From assembly GCA_016281335.1 (NCBI GenBank), contig JAEEIK010000133.1:1-64000 (forward strand): a DNA stretch of 64,000 nucleotides, written 5' to 3'. This DNA is from Lachnospiraceae bacterium. GTDB taxonomy: Bacteria > Bacillota > Clostridia > Lachnospirales > Lachnospiraceae. The position numbers and the translations under genes were made by a program. Positions within the stretch are counted from its first letter, which is position 1; each line of letters begins with the position of its first letter. The notes under the pieces are model-generated. The model saw nothing but the letters and a program-made list of their open reading frames with translations. It was not told the origin of the DNA and did not search any database. Below, one piece after another: positions 50,907 to 61,702 of the stretch.

Positions 50907-53639
50907 ATGGCCGGAAAACTGGTATTGATCGATGGACACAGTATATTGAACAGGGCTTTTTACGGCCTGCCGGATCTGACCAACAGCGAAGGTAAACATA
51001 CGGGAGCCGTACTGGGTTTTCTGAACATAATGTTCCGGATAATAGAAGAGGAAAAGCCGGATCATATGATGGTTGCTTTTGACGAACATGCTCCGACTTT
51101 CAGACATGAGATGTATAAGGAGTATAAGGGAACCAGGAAGCCTATGCCTGAAGAACTCAGGGAGCAGGTACCGCTGATGCGGGAGATGCTTACTGCCATG
51201 AAGATAAAAATCCTGTCTATCCCGGGGCTTGAGGCTGATGATATCCTCGGGACCGCGGCTAAGCGGGCAGAGGAAGCAGGCAGCGAAGTGGCGCTCATTT
51301 CGGGCGACAGGGATCTGCTGCAGATAGCCGGCAAGCATATAAAGATAAGGATACCAAAGACAAAGCGCGGCGGGACCGAGGTGGAGGATTATCTTGAGGA
51401 TGACGTGAAAGCTGCCTACGGTCTGACACCGTCCCAGTTCATTGAACTGAAGGCGCTTATGGGAGATACTGCGGATAATATCCCGGGTGTACCGAAGATC
51501 GGTGAGAAGACTGCCCTGGCATTGATGCAGGAATACGGATCCATAGATAATATCTATATACATTTAGAAGAAATATCAAAGAATGCCATAAGGGAGAGTC
51601 TGCGTGAAAACAGGGAACTTGCGGATCTGAGCCTTAAGCTTGCCACGATAAACACAAACTGCGATCTTGGTATTGATCTGGAAAGTGATACCGTATATCC
51701 CGATCCCTATACCCCGGAAGCATACGAACTGTGCAAGAGACTGGATTTCAGATCGCTGCTCGGACGTTTTGACAGGAAAGCGGCAGCCGTGACATCAACA
51801 AAGGAATACCGATACAGTATCGTCGATGAAGGCAGCTTCGGTCAAAGTATTGCTGATGCGGAGACTGTTGCGCTTATGCTATATCCGCTTGAAGGAGACA
51901 GGTTTATTGCAGCGCTCGGAACGGGAGAGGATACAGCAGCCATAACGGAATTCACATACGGTTCATCTGTCTGTGAAGCAGTCAGACGGGCGCAGCTTGA
52001 AGGTAAGACTCTGATCTGCAGTGAAGTGAAGAGGCTCTACGCATTATCAGGAGGAAAGACTGCAGAACCTCTCAGCATGGTAAGCGGTGAGCAGATGAGC
52101 TTTGAACAGCTGTTTGCTCCCGAGGATAATAATGACAGTGAGTTTACGCCTGTAACTTCGACGGAAGCAGCAAAGAACCTAAGGGATGTACTGATAGAAG
52201 CCTATCTTTTGGATCCGCTTAAGAGTGATACACAGATAACGGATATGATAAAGAAGTATCTGGGAGGCAATCCCGATGCTTATGAGACTCTTTTCGGAAA
52301 GAAGAATTATGAGCAGGCTTATGCTTCCGATAAAGAAAAGTTCCTTAAGTATATAACTATGGAAGCTGCCTCGCTTAATGAACTGGACAGGGTGATGAGC
52401 GGAGAACTTAAGGATAAAGGTATGGAGAAGCTTTTTACCGAGATGGAAATGCCTTTGTCCTATGTGCTCTACTGTATGGAAAGAGAAGGCATACAGGCTT
52501 CTTCCAAGGCTCTGAAGGAATATGGGGAGGAGCTGAAGACCAGACTGGACGAGCTGGAAAAGAAGATTTATGAGGCTGCCGGTGAGGAATTCAACATCAA
52601 TTCTCCCAAGCAGCTGGCTGTGATACTTTTTGAAAAAATGGGACTGCAGGGCGGAAAGAAGACAAAGACAGGATATTCCACTTCTGCTGATGTCTTGGAA
52701 AAGCTGGCAGCCGATGTGCCTTTTGTCAGGAATATATTGGAATACAGGACCTATGCAAAACTGAAGTCCACTTATGCGGACGGTCTGGACGGCTTTATCG
52801 CGGCTGACGGCAGGATACATACCAAGTTTAACCAGACTGTGACAGCGACGGGGCGTTTAAGCTCCACGGATCCGAATCTTCAGAATATACCCATGAGGAC
52901 AGAGCTGGGACGTCGTATCAGAAAGGTCTTTACACCCAAAGAAGGCTGTATTTTTGCAGACGCGGATTATTCACAGATAGAGCTGCGCATACTGGCTTCA
53001 CTTGCCGGTGATGAAGGCCTTATCGAAGCATATAAGGAAGGCAGGGACATACACAGGATAACGGCATCAAAGGTTTTCGGTGTTCCTTTTGAGGAAGTGA
53101 CCGATCTGCAGCGTCGCAATGCGAAAGCGGTCAATTTCGGAATTGTTTACGGTATATCTTCTTTCGGGCTTTCTCAGGACCTGTCCATCAGCAGAGGGGA
53201 AGCCAAGGAGTACATAGAGCAGTATTTTATGACCTATCCGGGTATAAAGGCTTATCTGGACCGCGTAAAAGAAGAGGCAAAAGAAAAAGGCTATTCGGTA
53301 ACTTATTTCGGACGGCGAAGACCCATCCCGGAGCTTACTTCCTCCAATTTCATGCAGAGACAGTTCGGGGAGAGAGTGGCTATGAATGCTCCGGTGCAGG
53401 GGACGGCTGCAGATATAATGAAGATCGCCATGATCCATGTCTTTGACCGTATAGTTAAGGAAGGGCTTAAGTCGAGACTGCTTTTACAGATACATGATGA
53501 ACTGCTGATAGAGACCTATACTGAGGAAAAGGATGCGGTGATACGCATACTTTCCGAAGAGATGAAGAAGGCCGCAGACTTGCCGGTGGAATTGGAAACG
53601 GATGTACATACCGGAAGTGACTGGTACGAGGCTAAGTGA
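50907..53639 (+). CDS. polA: DNA polymerase I
   Basis: 910 residues from the ATG at 50907, with GGAGGTG upstream. The N-terminal 5' nuclease domain (LIDGHSILNRAFYG...GLEADDILGTAA) is intact. The middle domain corresponds to the 3'-5' exonuclease but lacks the DxE and other acidic catalytic residues, so proofreading is probably absent, as in other Clostridia and Bacillus enzymes. The polymerase domain has motif A in FADADYSQIELRILA and motif C in LLQIHDELLIE. coaE follows with an overlap of its stop codon. Confidence 0.95.
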   Translation: MAGKLVLIDGHSILNRAFYGLPDLTNSEGKHTGAVLGFLNIMFRIIEEEKPDHMMVAFDEHAPTFRHEMYKEYKGTRKPMPEELREQVPLMREMLTAMKIKILSIPGLEADDILGTAAKRAEEAGSEVALISGDRDLLQIAGKHIKIRIPKTKRGGTEVEDYLEDDVKAAYGLTPSQFIELKALMGDTADNIPGVPKIGEKTALALMQEYGSIDNIYIHLEEISKNAIRESLRENRELADLSLKLATINTNCDLGIDLESDTVYPDPYTPEAYELCKRLDFRSLLGRFDRKAAAVTSTKEYRYSIVDEGSFGQSIADAETVALMLYPLEGDRFIAALGTGEDTAAITEFTYGSSVCEAVRRAQLEGKTLICSEVKRLYALSGGKTAEPLSMVSGEQMSFEQLFAPEDNNDSEFTPVTSTEAAKNLRDVLIEAYLLDPLKSDTQITDMIKKYLGGNPDAYETLFGKKNYEQAYASDKEKFLKYITMEAASLNELDRVMSGELKDKGMEKLFTEMEMPLSYVLYCMEREGIQASSKALKEYGEELKTRLDELEKKIYEAAGEEFNINSPKQLAVILFEKMGLQGGKKTKTGYSTSADVLEKLAADVPFVRNILEYRTYAKLKSTYADGLDGFIAADGRIHTKFNQTVTATGRLSSTDPNLQNIPMRTELGRRIRKVFTPKEGCIFADADYSQIELRILASLAGDEGLIEAYKEGRDIHRITASKVFGVPFEEVTDLQRRNAKAVNFGIVYGISSFGLSQDLSISRGEAKEYIEQYFMTYPGIKAYLDRVKEEAKEKGYSVTYFGRRRPIPELTSSNFMQRQFGERVAMNAPVQGTAADIMKIAMIHVFDRIVKEGLKSRLLLQIHDELLIETYTEEKDAVIRILSEEMKKAADLPVELETDVHTGSDWYEAK

Positions 53640-54244
53640 TGAAGAGCATAGGGATAACGGGAGGAGTAGGCGCCGGGAAAAGCCTGGTACTGGATTACCT
53701 CAAAGAGAAATATAATGCGTATATCATAGTCGCAGATAAACTGGCCCACGAGCTGGAACAGCCGGGGGAAGCCTGTTATATGGCACTTGTTGACACTTTC
53801 GGTGAGAATATACTTGACGAAAACGCTTATATTGATAAAATAAAGTTTGCTGCCATGATCTTTTCGGATGCCAAAGCGCTTGAAAAGACCAATGCGATAA
53901 TACATCCTGCCGTCAAGGAAGAGATCCTGAAAAGGATGGACCTTGAGGAAAAAGCCGGAACGGAACTGTTCGTAGTGGAAGCCGCGCTGCTCATTGAAGA
54001 GGGCTATGATAAGATCCTCTCGGAGCTATGGTATATCCACACAAAAAGCAGTATCCGTCGTAAGAGGTTAAAAGAGAGCAGGGGGTATAGTGACGAAAAG
54101 ATCGACGGCATTATGAAAAAGCAAAAAAGCGAAGAAGAATTCAGACGATATTGCAGACGTGTAATAGATAACAGCGAAGATACTGAATCTACCTACGCTC
54201 AGATAGACAGAATAATGGAAGAGATCTTTTCTTCCGGTATTTGA
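53639..54244 (+). CDS. coaE: Dephospho-CoA kinase
   Basis: About 201 residues. Walker A is GGVGAGKSLV (residues 6-15), then VADKLAHELEQPG and AAMIFSDAKALEKTNAIIHPAV, typical of CoaE. It catalyses the last step of CoA synthesis. The ATG at 53639 overlaps the polA stop codon; a GTG immediately before it is also in frame. A common polA-coaE pairing is seen in Firmicutes. Confidence 0.92.
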   Translation: MKSIGITGGVGAGKSLVLDYLKEKYNAYIIVADKLAHELEQPGEACYMALVDTFGENILDENAYIDKIKFAAMIFSDAKALEKTNAIIHPAVKEEILKRMDLEEKAGTELFVVEAALLIEEGYDKILSELWYIHTKSSIRRKRLKESRGYSDEKIDGIMKKQKSEEEFRRYCRRVIDNSEDTESTYAQIDRIMEEIFSSGI

Positions 54245-54259
54245 ATTGGAGGTAGAAGT

Positions 54260-55348
54260 ATGAACAAAGTCAAAGCATTTCTCAAGAAAAAAGATATTGA
54301 GATCTCACTCAAAAGGTACGGAGTGGATGCCCTCGGCGCTATGGCCCAGGGTTTATTCTGCTCGCTTCTTATCGGAACCATAATCAACACCATAGGAACA
54401 CAGTTTAAGATCGGCTTTCTTATGGAGCCGGTAGCAACGGTTTCGGGGATCGAGTATACCGTAGGCGGTCTGGCAAGCGCGATGAGCGGTCCGGCAATGG
54501 CGGCAGCCATAGCTTATGCTCTTAAGTGTCCGCCTCTTGTATTATTCTCCATGATCTCCGTGGGTTTTGCTTCTAACGCGCTTGGCGGAGCAGGCGGCCC
54601 TCTGGCAGTTCTTATCGTTGCGATCATCGCATCCGAATTCGGAAAGGCCGTATCAAAGGAGACCAAGGTTGATATACTGGTAACTCCTCTGGTGACCATA
54701 GGCATAGGTGTATTGCTTTCCGCACTGATAGCTCCGGGACTCGGCAAGATAGCCATGAAGACCGGTGACCTGATCATGTGGGCAACAAATCAGCAGCCCT
54801 TTATCATGGGCATACTTGTTTCGGTACTTGTAGGCGTGGCTCTGACCTTGCCTATTTCTTCTGCGGCAATCTGCGCAGCTCTGGGACTGACAGGACTGGC
54901 AGGCGGCGCGGCTGTTGCCGGCTGCAGTGCGCAGATGATAGGCTTTGCGGTGATCTCTTTCAAAGAAAACAAATGGGGCGGCCTGGTATCTCAGGGTATA
55001 GGAACATCGATGCTTCAGATGGGAAATATAGTTAAGAATCCGAGGATATGGATCGCGCCTACCGTGGCAGCGGCCATTACAGGTCCAATAGCTACCTGTT
55101 TATTCAAGCTGGAGATGAACGGCGCTCCCGTTTCTTCCGGTATGGGTACCTGCGGACTCGTCGGACAGATCGGTGTATACTCCGGCTGGGTCAAGGATGT
55201 TGCGGAAGGCAGCAAAGCTGCTATCACGGCATCCGATTGGATAGGGCTGGTGCTTATATCTATCATCCTGCCGGCAGTGCTTTCGCTTATCATTAATGCA
55301 GGGCTCAAGAAGATAGGCTGGGTTAAAGAAGGAGATATGAAACTGTGA
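54260..55348 (+). CDS. PTS EIIC-like (PfoR-type) membrane protein
   Basis: 362 residues with about nine or ten hydrophobic segments and no soluble PTS domain. GLASAMSGPAMAAAIAYALKCP, GFASNALGGAGGPLAVLI and MGTCGLVGQIGVYSGW match the PTS_EIIC_2/PfoR group. Whether it transports a sugar or acts as a regulator is not known. GGAGGTAG precedes the ATG. Its end overlaps metF by four bases, so the two genes form an operon. Confidence 0.75.
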   Translation: MNKVKAFLKKKDIEISLKRYGVDALGAMAQGLFCSLLIGTIINTIGTQFKIGFLMEPVATVSGIEYTVGGLASAMSGPAMAAAIAYALKCPPLVLFSMISVGFASNALGGAGGPLAVLIVAIIASEFGKAVSKETKVDILVTPLVTIGIGVLLSALIAPGLGKIAMKTGDLIMWATNQQPFIMGILVSVLVGVALTLPISSAAICAALGLTGLAGGAAVAGCSAQMIGFAVISFKENKWGGLVSQGIGTSMLQMGNIVKNPRIWIAPTVAAAITGPIATCLFKLEMNGAPVSSGMGTCGLVGQIGVYSGWVKDVAEGSKAAITASDWIGLVLISIILPAVLSLIINAGLKKIGWVKEGDMKL

Positions 55349-56217
55349 AGATATCCGAAATATTAAATCAGGGACCGACCTTATCGCTTGAGGTGTTTCC
55401 GCCCAAGACCAGTGAGGTTTATGAAAGCGTGGAAAAGGCTACCAATGAGATAGCGGCGCTTCACCCTGATTTTATGAGTGTGACATATGGCGCCGGCGGT
55501 TCTACGAGGACCTATACTACTGCCATAGCTTCCAATGTAGAGAAAGCAGGTGTAACGGCACTGGCTCATCTTACCTGTGTAAATGCTTCGGAAGAGACCA
55601 TAAAAGACCAGCTTGAGAAACTGAAAGCTGCAGGTGTAGAGAATATACTTGCGCTCCGCGGTGATCTTCCCGAGGGAGTGGAAAGTACAGAGGACTGGAT
55701 ATATAAGCATGCAAGCGAGCTGATGCCGGTCATTAAGAAATACGGTGATTTCTGCATCGGCGGCGCCTGCTATCCGGAAAAGCATCCGGAGGCTGCAAAC
55801 CTGGCAGAAGATATAGCCAACATGAAACGTAAACAGGATGCGGGCTGTGAGTTTCTGACTACTCAGATGTTTTTTGATAATGACATCTTATATAACTATC
55901 TGTACAGGTTAAGGGATGCAGGGGTGACCATACCCGTAGTCGCCGGCATCATGCCTGTTACAAATGCAAAACAGATGGCCAGGATCATCAAACTCTCCCA
56001 GGCTTTCATACCCCGCAGGTATGTATCGCTGCTTGACCGTTTCGGCGATAAGCCGGTTGCGCTTAAACAGGCGGCCATCGCTTACGCTACCGATCAGGTC
56101 ATGGATCTGCTGGCCAACGGAGTAGAGCATATACACATCTACACGATGAACAAGCCGGATGTGGCTGCAAAGATACAGGACAATCTCTCCGAGATCATAG
56201 CGTCCTGCAAGAAATGA
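55345..56217 (+). CDS. metF: 5,10-methylenetetrahydrofolate reductase
   Basis: 290 residues. The opening SLEVFPPKTSEVYE, then SVTYGAGGST, LALRGDLPEG and the FAD/folate-binding TTQMFFDND and PVVAGIMPVTN motifs are typical of MetF. It reduces methylene- to methyl-tetrahydrofolate for methionine synthesis. A terminator follows. Confidence 0.95.
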   Translation: MKISEILNQGPTLSLEVFPPKTSEVYESVEKATNEIAALHPDFMSVTYGAGGSTRTYTTAIASNVEKAGVTALAHLTCVNASEETIKDQLEKLKAAGVENILALRGDLPEGVESTEDWIYKHASELMPVIKKYGDFCIGGACYPEKHPEAANLAEDIANMKRKQDAGCEFLTTQMFFDNDILYNYLYRLRDAGVTIPVVAGIMPVTNAKQMARIIKLSQAFIPRRYVSLLDRFGDKPVALKQAAIAYATDQVMDLLANGVEHIHIYTMNKPDVAAKIQDNLSEIIASCKK

Positions 56218-56256
56218 TGATGCAGGAAAAGGTGAAGAACAGGAAATCTAAGATGG

Positions 56257-56285
56257 CGGTCAGCTTGCGGGCTGACCGTTTTTTA
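56257..56285 (+). terminator. Rho-independent terminator after metF
   Basis: CGGTCAGC, loop TTGCGG, GCTGACCG and TTTTTT. Confidence 0.9.
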
Positions 56286-56333
56286 TGTTAAAATCAGACT
56301 GTGTTTCCAACAACAATCGAGAGGAAAAATGAC

Positions 56334-59300
56334 ATGAAGCTACGAAGAGCCTTGGCAGGATTTATGACCGTTGTTATGACAGTGGGACAGCTCTATGTCC
56401 CGGTAACGGCGAAAGAGGAAGAACGTGTAGAGATCACGGAACATATAGAGGAAAAATGGCCGGCAGAAGCTTCAAAGCTGTCTGAAGATGATCTCCTTAT
56501 GGGGTATCTTATGAATGAGGAGTCCGAGCCGGAGAGGATAATGCCTTATTCTGATAATGAAGAAGATGAGGAATATGCGGGGGAAGAAGCGGCATATGCG
56601 GCTGTAAAAGCGGGAGCCGGTCTTAATCCGGCTAACAAATGCGTGTATGACGCTGTAGTGGATGCATATACCCAGATCGCTGCAGGCAACCGGGCAAACG
56701 TTATTGTGGATGTGGATTTATCTGAATCTGTTAAAACCGCTTATAACTCTGAAGAGCTGGGAATTCCTATATCTGCATATAATGAGGAAGAGAGACAATA
56801 CTACGTTACCCAAGAGGCAGTTGATGCTGTCATGGAACATATAGCCTTGGATCATTCTTCGATATTCAATGCTTTATATTATGACTATCCTTACATAACC
56901 TATTGGCAGGATTCATCAGTCGGAATGGGATGGAGCTTTAACTTCAGCTGCAGCGGGTCTGTGGGAAGTGAAATCCTTTCGCTGATAAATTTTAAATGGA
57001 CTGCTTCAGTCGGAGAAGCCTACAGACCTGACGGAGCGGTTGGTGATGAAGGATATTACTATACGGTGGATACCGCTAAAACAGCTGCTGCAGCCGCAGC
57101 TGCCGATAATGCTCAGGGTATTGTGACGGCAGCAAAAGCGAATTGCAACAGCGATGAAGAGATACTCAGGTATTATTGCGTGGAACTCTGCAAAATGACT
57201 GCATATAATTATGTCTCTCTTTCTGAAGCAGGAGGAGCTAATCATGACGGAGCTCATGGGGTGGTATATGCACTGGACAATGATCCGGCTACGAAGGTCG
57301 TATGTGACGGTTATGCCCGTACATATCAGATGCTTTGTGATATGACCGAGTTTTATTCGGAGGATGTAGCCGTATACAGAGTGACCGGTGATGCCAGAGG
57401 CCTTACGGGAGAAGGCGGCGCGCACGCCTGGAATATAGCTGTAATGGAAGACGGAAAAGGATATCATATAGATACGACCTGGAGCGATTATGAATATCAG
57501 GATGATGAAGCTCTGCAGGACATTTCCGAAAGCGAACTGGAAAAACTCCTGACAAGGTATTTCATGAAGCCGGTCACCATACCGGATGAAGCGGTCAATT
57601 CTTATTATGCGGAAATAGAAGCTCTCGATATATATATAAGTGAACATTCATATATTCCATTTGGAGAAGAAAGAGAAACTGTCATTTTTGATGCGGGGAC
57701 GACTTCGATATATACGCTTCCCTTCTTTAATATGAGTTCGACTCCTTATGAATTAACCAACGTTCTTACCGCGGCAAATACAACGATAACCGTAGGAAAT
57801 CTGACTTATGACGGTACGGTTCTAAACCCGGCTGTCACAGTAGAATATAACGAAGAGATACTTACTTCAGGGACTGATTATACGCTTAAGTATTATGATG
57901 CATCCGGTAATGAGGTGACAGGTAATATCATTGATGCCGGAAGTTATACCGTCACGGTAAATGGTAAAGGTGCTTATTCGGGATCGGCAGGAAAGGATTT
58001 TGTTATTGCAGCTAAAGCGATAACTCCGACTATAGAGGTAAGCGGAAGTTATAAATTCACCGGAAGCGCGGTGACTCCGACATTTACGGTTAAGGATAAC
58101 GGAACGGTATTGACCAAAGATAAGGATTATACCGCTGCTCTTACTTCGAATATCAATGCGGGAACTGCAAAGATCACGGTGAAGAAGATAAACGGAGGAA
58201 ACTATTCCTTTGTTGCTACGGAACAGACATTTGAGATAGCCAAAGCAGATGCTCCGGTCCTGGCAGATACGGAAGTATATGCATTATTCTCAGACGATTC
58301 AACGAGGACGACGATAAGCGGTATGCCTGCAAATGCCGGGAATATAACTTATACCAAAGGGTTGGCTGCAGCAACGGGAAGTGTCCTATTGTCAGATTGG
58401 AGCATTAACGGGGACGGACAGTTGAATGCTGTTTTCAGCAATGGAGCTGATGGGGATAGCATAAGCTTTCCGATCACTGTATCTTCGACAAATTATGCGG
58501 ATGCCGAGATAAATATAATTGTGCATCTGGTGGATAAGGATATTGTGACAGTAACTGCAGCAGGAGGAAATGTTCAGAGCAAAACCTACGGCGACAGCGC
58601 ATTTAACATCAACGCATCACAGCAGGGGGATGATGCCTCTAACGGAAACTTTACTTATGAGAGCAGCAATACGGCTGTGGCAACGATAGATGCCGGCGGA
58701 ACAGTCAGTATAATCGGATGCGGAACGACTACCATCGATATCACTTATGAATCTGATACGCATAAGGGTATGGGCGCAGTAGAGTTAAAAGTCGAAAAGA
58801 AACAGCTGGATATCAGTTGGAGTAACACTTCTCTTGTATATAACGGGGCAGAACAGGGACCGACAGCCGTTATAAGCTCAGGTAAGTCAGGTGACGATGA
58901 TGTTTCGCTTGCGGTAAGCGGGGCAGCAACAGTGCCGGGAAACTATGAAGCTACAGTGACGCTTACAGGAACAAAAAAAGATAATTATTATTTAGCTGCG
59001 GATAAAGAGACTTGTTCATATACGATAGCTAAAGCCGATATTTCTTCGGCTCTGATAAGTATAGGCGGAACGTATACTTATAACGGCGAAGAACAGACTA
59101 TCAATGTGAGTTCGGTGGTACTTGACGGCAGGGATATTACGGCTTTCTGCGATATCAGCGGCAATAAACAGACTGATGCCGGAAGCTACACGCTTACGGT
59201 ATCTGCGAAAAATGATTCGAATTACAAAGGAAGCGCCACGGCAGCATATACGATAAGTAAAAAGAATGTAGTACCGGAGCTGGAATATGAAAAGGATTTT

Positions 59301-61673
59301 GTTTATACGGGCCGGGAGATAAAACCTGAAGTAACGCTGCGCGCCGACGGAAGTGTGCTTGATAAGAAGGATGTTACGATCATTTACCGTTACAATATAG
59401 CGGCGGGCATGGCGGTGATAATCGTAAAAGCTGCGGCTGACGGCAATTACAGCTTTGATCAGATACAGGGGAACTTTACCATCGGAAAAGCAGTAATGGA
59501 AGATAAGAAGGCTTCAGGCAGCGCAAGGTTCGGCCTTAACGGAAACGTGGATCTGCATGCACTGATAGAAGAAGGCGGAGTGGCTGAGATAGACGGCATT
59601 TATGATGAAGACTCCGTTCTGAAAGACCGGCCGGTGATAAAGGATAAGAAACTGGAATACTCTTTCATAAATGATGAGAATATTGCAGGAAAAAGCGCAT
59701 CGGCAAATGTGGCGGTACGTAATGCGGCAAACTATCAGGACTATCATATTATCGTTACACTTACGGTACTTTCCTGTGCACATGAAAAGACAGAGATAAG
59801 AAATGCGGCTGAAGCTAACTGTACCGAAGAAGGTTATACGGGCGATAAATACTGCAGTGAATGCGGCAAGCTCCTGGAAAAAGGCAGTGTGCTTCCCATT
59901 GATCCCGATAAGCATGATTATGACGAGGGAAGGGTTACCAAAGAGGCAAGTGTTTTTGAAGAAGGAGTGAGGACTTATCGCTGCCGGCGCTGCGGTCATG
60001 AAAGAAGCGAGGCAATAGAACGGATCGAAGTGAATGAGGAAATGGCTGAAGATATATCCGCAGTGATGGAAGATATGGATCCTGAAACGGATAATATAGA
60101 GGTTAAGAAGAAAGAGAATGAGGACGGAAGCAGTGAGACCGTCGTTACCGTCGGAGATGAGGAAGTAGTACGGACCGAAAAGGACATACATGGCGACATT
60201 GTTGAAGAAACAAAGATATGGATCACAGGCATAAAGAGCAGTTACAGCTACAGAGGAGAAGCAATAAAGCCCGAGATACATGTTTATGACGGACTGCAGA
60301 GACTGAACGAAGGAAGTGACTACAGCGTAAGCTATAAGAACAATAAGCAGAGCGGTAAAAATGCAAAGCTTATATTGAGTTTCAAGGGAAATTATAAATC
60401 TACCGAAAAGAAAGAGATCGGTTTTGAGATAACGCCCGCTGTACTCGGGACGGATGTGCTTGTTCAGGACGGAGCCGTTAATGTGGGAGGAAAGCCCTCA
60501 CTTAACGTGACATTTTCAGCAAGCGGAAAGAAGGTGCCGCTCAAAGATCTGCTGATCGATTATGAGGGTGACACGGGCAGCGCAGGAACGATCAAAGTCA
60601 CCATAAGGCCAAACAGCACAGACTACAGCGGTACAGCCACTGCTGTTATCACTGTTACGGAAGAGAAAACACTGATGCTTGAAAATGCAAAGGCTGTTAC
60701 GGATCAGAAGAAATATACCTATACGGGTAAGCCGGTTTCGGCAAATGTTATGCTGGAACTGGAGGGTAAGGAGCTTAAAGCAGGTGTACATTATACTGTA
60801 GCGCATATCGCTAACAATGTGGAACCCGGTACGGCGACAATGATACTGGAAGCCATCAAAGGTAATCCCGGAGGTTATGTAGGAAGCAAAACAGTTACAT
60901 ATAAGATAGTAAAAGGACGTATACTTACTAAGGGCGATGGTTTCAGCTTCGAAATGAGCGATAAGCAGATATATGAAAAGGGCGGAGTAAAACCTGCGCT
61001 GAAAGTGAAGGACAATGATATACTTCTTAAGGAGGGCGTGGATTACAAGCTTACGATAAAAGGGAATAAAAAAGCAGGAAAGAGCGGAAGCGTAACGGTA
61101 AAGGGAAAAGGAAAATACAAAGGAAGCGTAACTCTGAACTTTACCGTGGAAAACAGTGATATATCCAAGCTCGGAATAGTGTCGGCAGATGCAATAATCA
61201 GAGCAAAGAACTCCGAACCCGGAGCGGTGATCATTGACACAAATAAGAAACAGCTGAAAGCCGGCACAGATTACAGAATAGTTCCGGATCGTTTTAGTCC
61301 CGTGGGCGGTAAATATATGAGTGTTATGGCAGAGGGTATCGGTAATTATACCGGTGAGGTAAGGATATGGTACAGAGAAATTGAGGAGTCAAGGGATATT
61401 GCCAAGATAGCAAATATCAAGCTTTCTGCCATGCCATATTCTCAGAACGGAGCGACCATAGATAAAAATACGCTTGAAGAACTTTTTGCGGGAAAGCTTG
61501 TATACGGAAATGACTTTATCGTTGGCGGATACATAAACAACACTAAGCCGGGAACCGCAAAGCTGGTAGTAAAAGGTATAGGAAAGTACGGCGGAGTAAA
61601 GCAGATAAGTTTTAAAGTCAAGGGAAAGAAAGGTGATGTTAAGGGCGCGTACAGAGACGGAGCCTGGAAGTAA
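56334..61673 (+). CDS. Large secreted transglutaminase-like protein with repeated beta domains
   Basis: 1779 residues from the ATG at 56334 with GAGAGGA upstream. A signal peptide with KLRRALAGFMTVVMTVG precedes the mature start. Residues about 270-420 are a transglutaminase-like core with a Cys324-His364-Asp380 triad (VCDGYART, GAHAWN, HIDTTWSD). Repeated beta-sandwich units of about 80-90 residues follow (for example YNGEEQTINVSS and YTGREIKPEVTL motifs). A Cys-rich segment with CxxC pairs lies near 1171-1216. No LPxTG anchor ends the protein, so it is probably secreted. Confidence 0.8.
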   Translation: MKLRRALAGFMTVVMTVGQLYVPVTAKEEERVEITEHIEEKWPAEASKLSEDDLLMGYLMNEESEPERIMPYSDNEEDEEYAGEEAAYAAVKAGAGLNPANKCVYDAVVDAYTQIAAGNRANVIVDVDLSESVKTAYNSEELGIPISAYNEEERQYYVTQEAVDAVMEHIALDHSSIFNALYYDYPYITYWQDSSVGMGWSFNFSCSGSVGSEILSLINFKWTASVGEAYRPDGAVGDEGYYYTVDTAKTAAAAAAADNAQGIVTAAKANCNSDEEILRYYCVELCKMTAYNYVSLSEAGGANHDGAHGVVYALDNDPATKVVCDGYARTYQMLCDMTEFYSEDVAVYRVTGDARGLTGEGGAHAWNIAVMEDGKGYHIDTTWSDYEYQDDEALQDISESELEKLLTRYFMKPVTIPDEAVNSYYAEIEALDIYISEHSYIPFGEERETVIFDAGTTSIYTLPFFNMSSTPYELTNVLTAANTTITVGNLTYDGTVLNPAVTVEYNEEILTSGTDYTLKYYDASGNEVTGNIIDAGSYTVTVNGKGAYSGSAGKDFVIAAKAITPTIEVSGSYKFTGSAVTPTFTVKDNGTVLTKDKDYTAALTSNINAGTAKITVKKINGGNYSFVATEQTFEIAKADAPVLADTEVYALFSDDSTRTTISGMPANAGNITYTKGLAAATGSVLLSDWSINGDGQLNAVFSNGADGDSISFPITVSSTNYADAEINIIVHLVDKDIVTVTAAGGNVQSKTYGDSAFNINASQQGDDASNGNFTYESSNTAVATIDAGGTVSIIGCGTTTIDITYESDTHKGMGAVELKVEKKQLDISWSNTSLVYNGAEQGPTAVISSGKSGDDDVSLAVSGAATVPGNYEATVTLTGTKKDNYYLAADKETCSYTIAKADISSALISIGGTYTYNGEEQTINVSSVVLDGRDITAFCDISGNKQTDAGSYTLTVSAKNDSNYKGSATAAYTISKKNVVPELEYEKDFVYTGREIKPEVTLRADGSVLDKKDVTIIYRYNIAAGMAVIIVKAAADGNYSFDQIQGNFTIGKAVMEDKKASGSARFGLNGNVDLHALIEEGGVAEIDGIYDEDSVLKDRPVIKDKKLEYSFINDENIAGKSASANVAVRNAANYQDYHIIVTLTVLSCAHEKTEIRNAAEANCTEEGYTGDKYCSECGKLLEKGSVLPIDPDKHDYDEGRVTKEASVFEEGVRTYRCRRCGHERSEAIERIEVNEEMAEDISAVMEDMDPETDNIEVKKKENEDGSSETVVTVGDEEVVRTEKDIHGDIVEETKIWITGIKSSYSYRGEAIKPEIHVYDGLQRLNEGSDYSVSYKNNKQSGKNAKLILSFKGNYKSTEKKEIGFEITPAVLGTDVLVQDGAVNVGGKPSLNVTFSASGKKVPLKDLLIDYEGDTGSAGTIKVTIRPNSTDYSGTATAVITVTEEKTLMLENAKAVTDQKKYTYTGKPVSANVMLELEGKELKAGVHYTVAHIANNVEPGTATMILEAIKGNPGGYVGSKTVTYKIVKGRILTKGDGFSFEMSDKQIYEKGGVKPALKVKDNDILLKEGVDYKLTIKGNKKAGKSGSVTVKGKGKYKGSVTLNFTVENSDISKLGIVSADAIIRAKNSEPGAVIIDTNKKQLKAGTDYRIVPDRFSPVGGKYMSVMAEGIGNYTGEVRIWYREIEESRDIAKIANIKLSAMPYSQNGATIDKNTLEELFAGKLVYGNDFIVGGYINNTKPGTAKLVVKGIGKYGGVKQISFKVKGKKGDVKGAYRDGAWK

Positions 61674-61702
61674 GATGGACTGTATAAGGGAGGGGAGATA
61701 AG

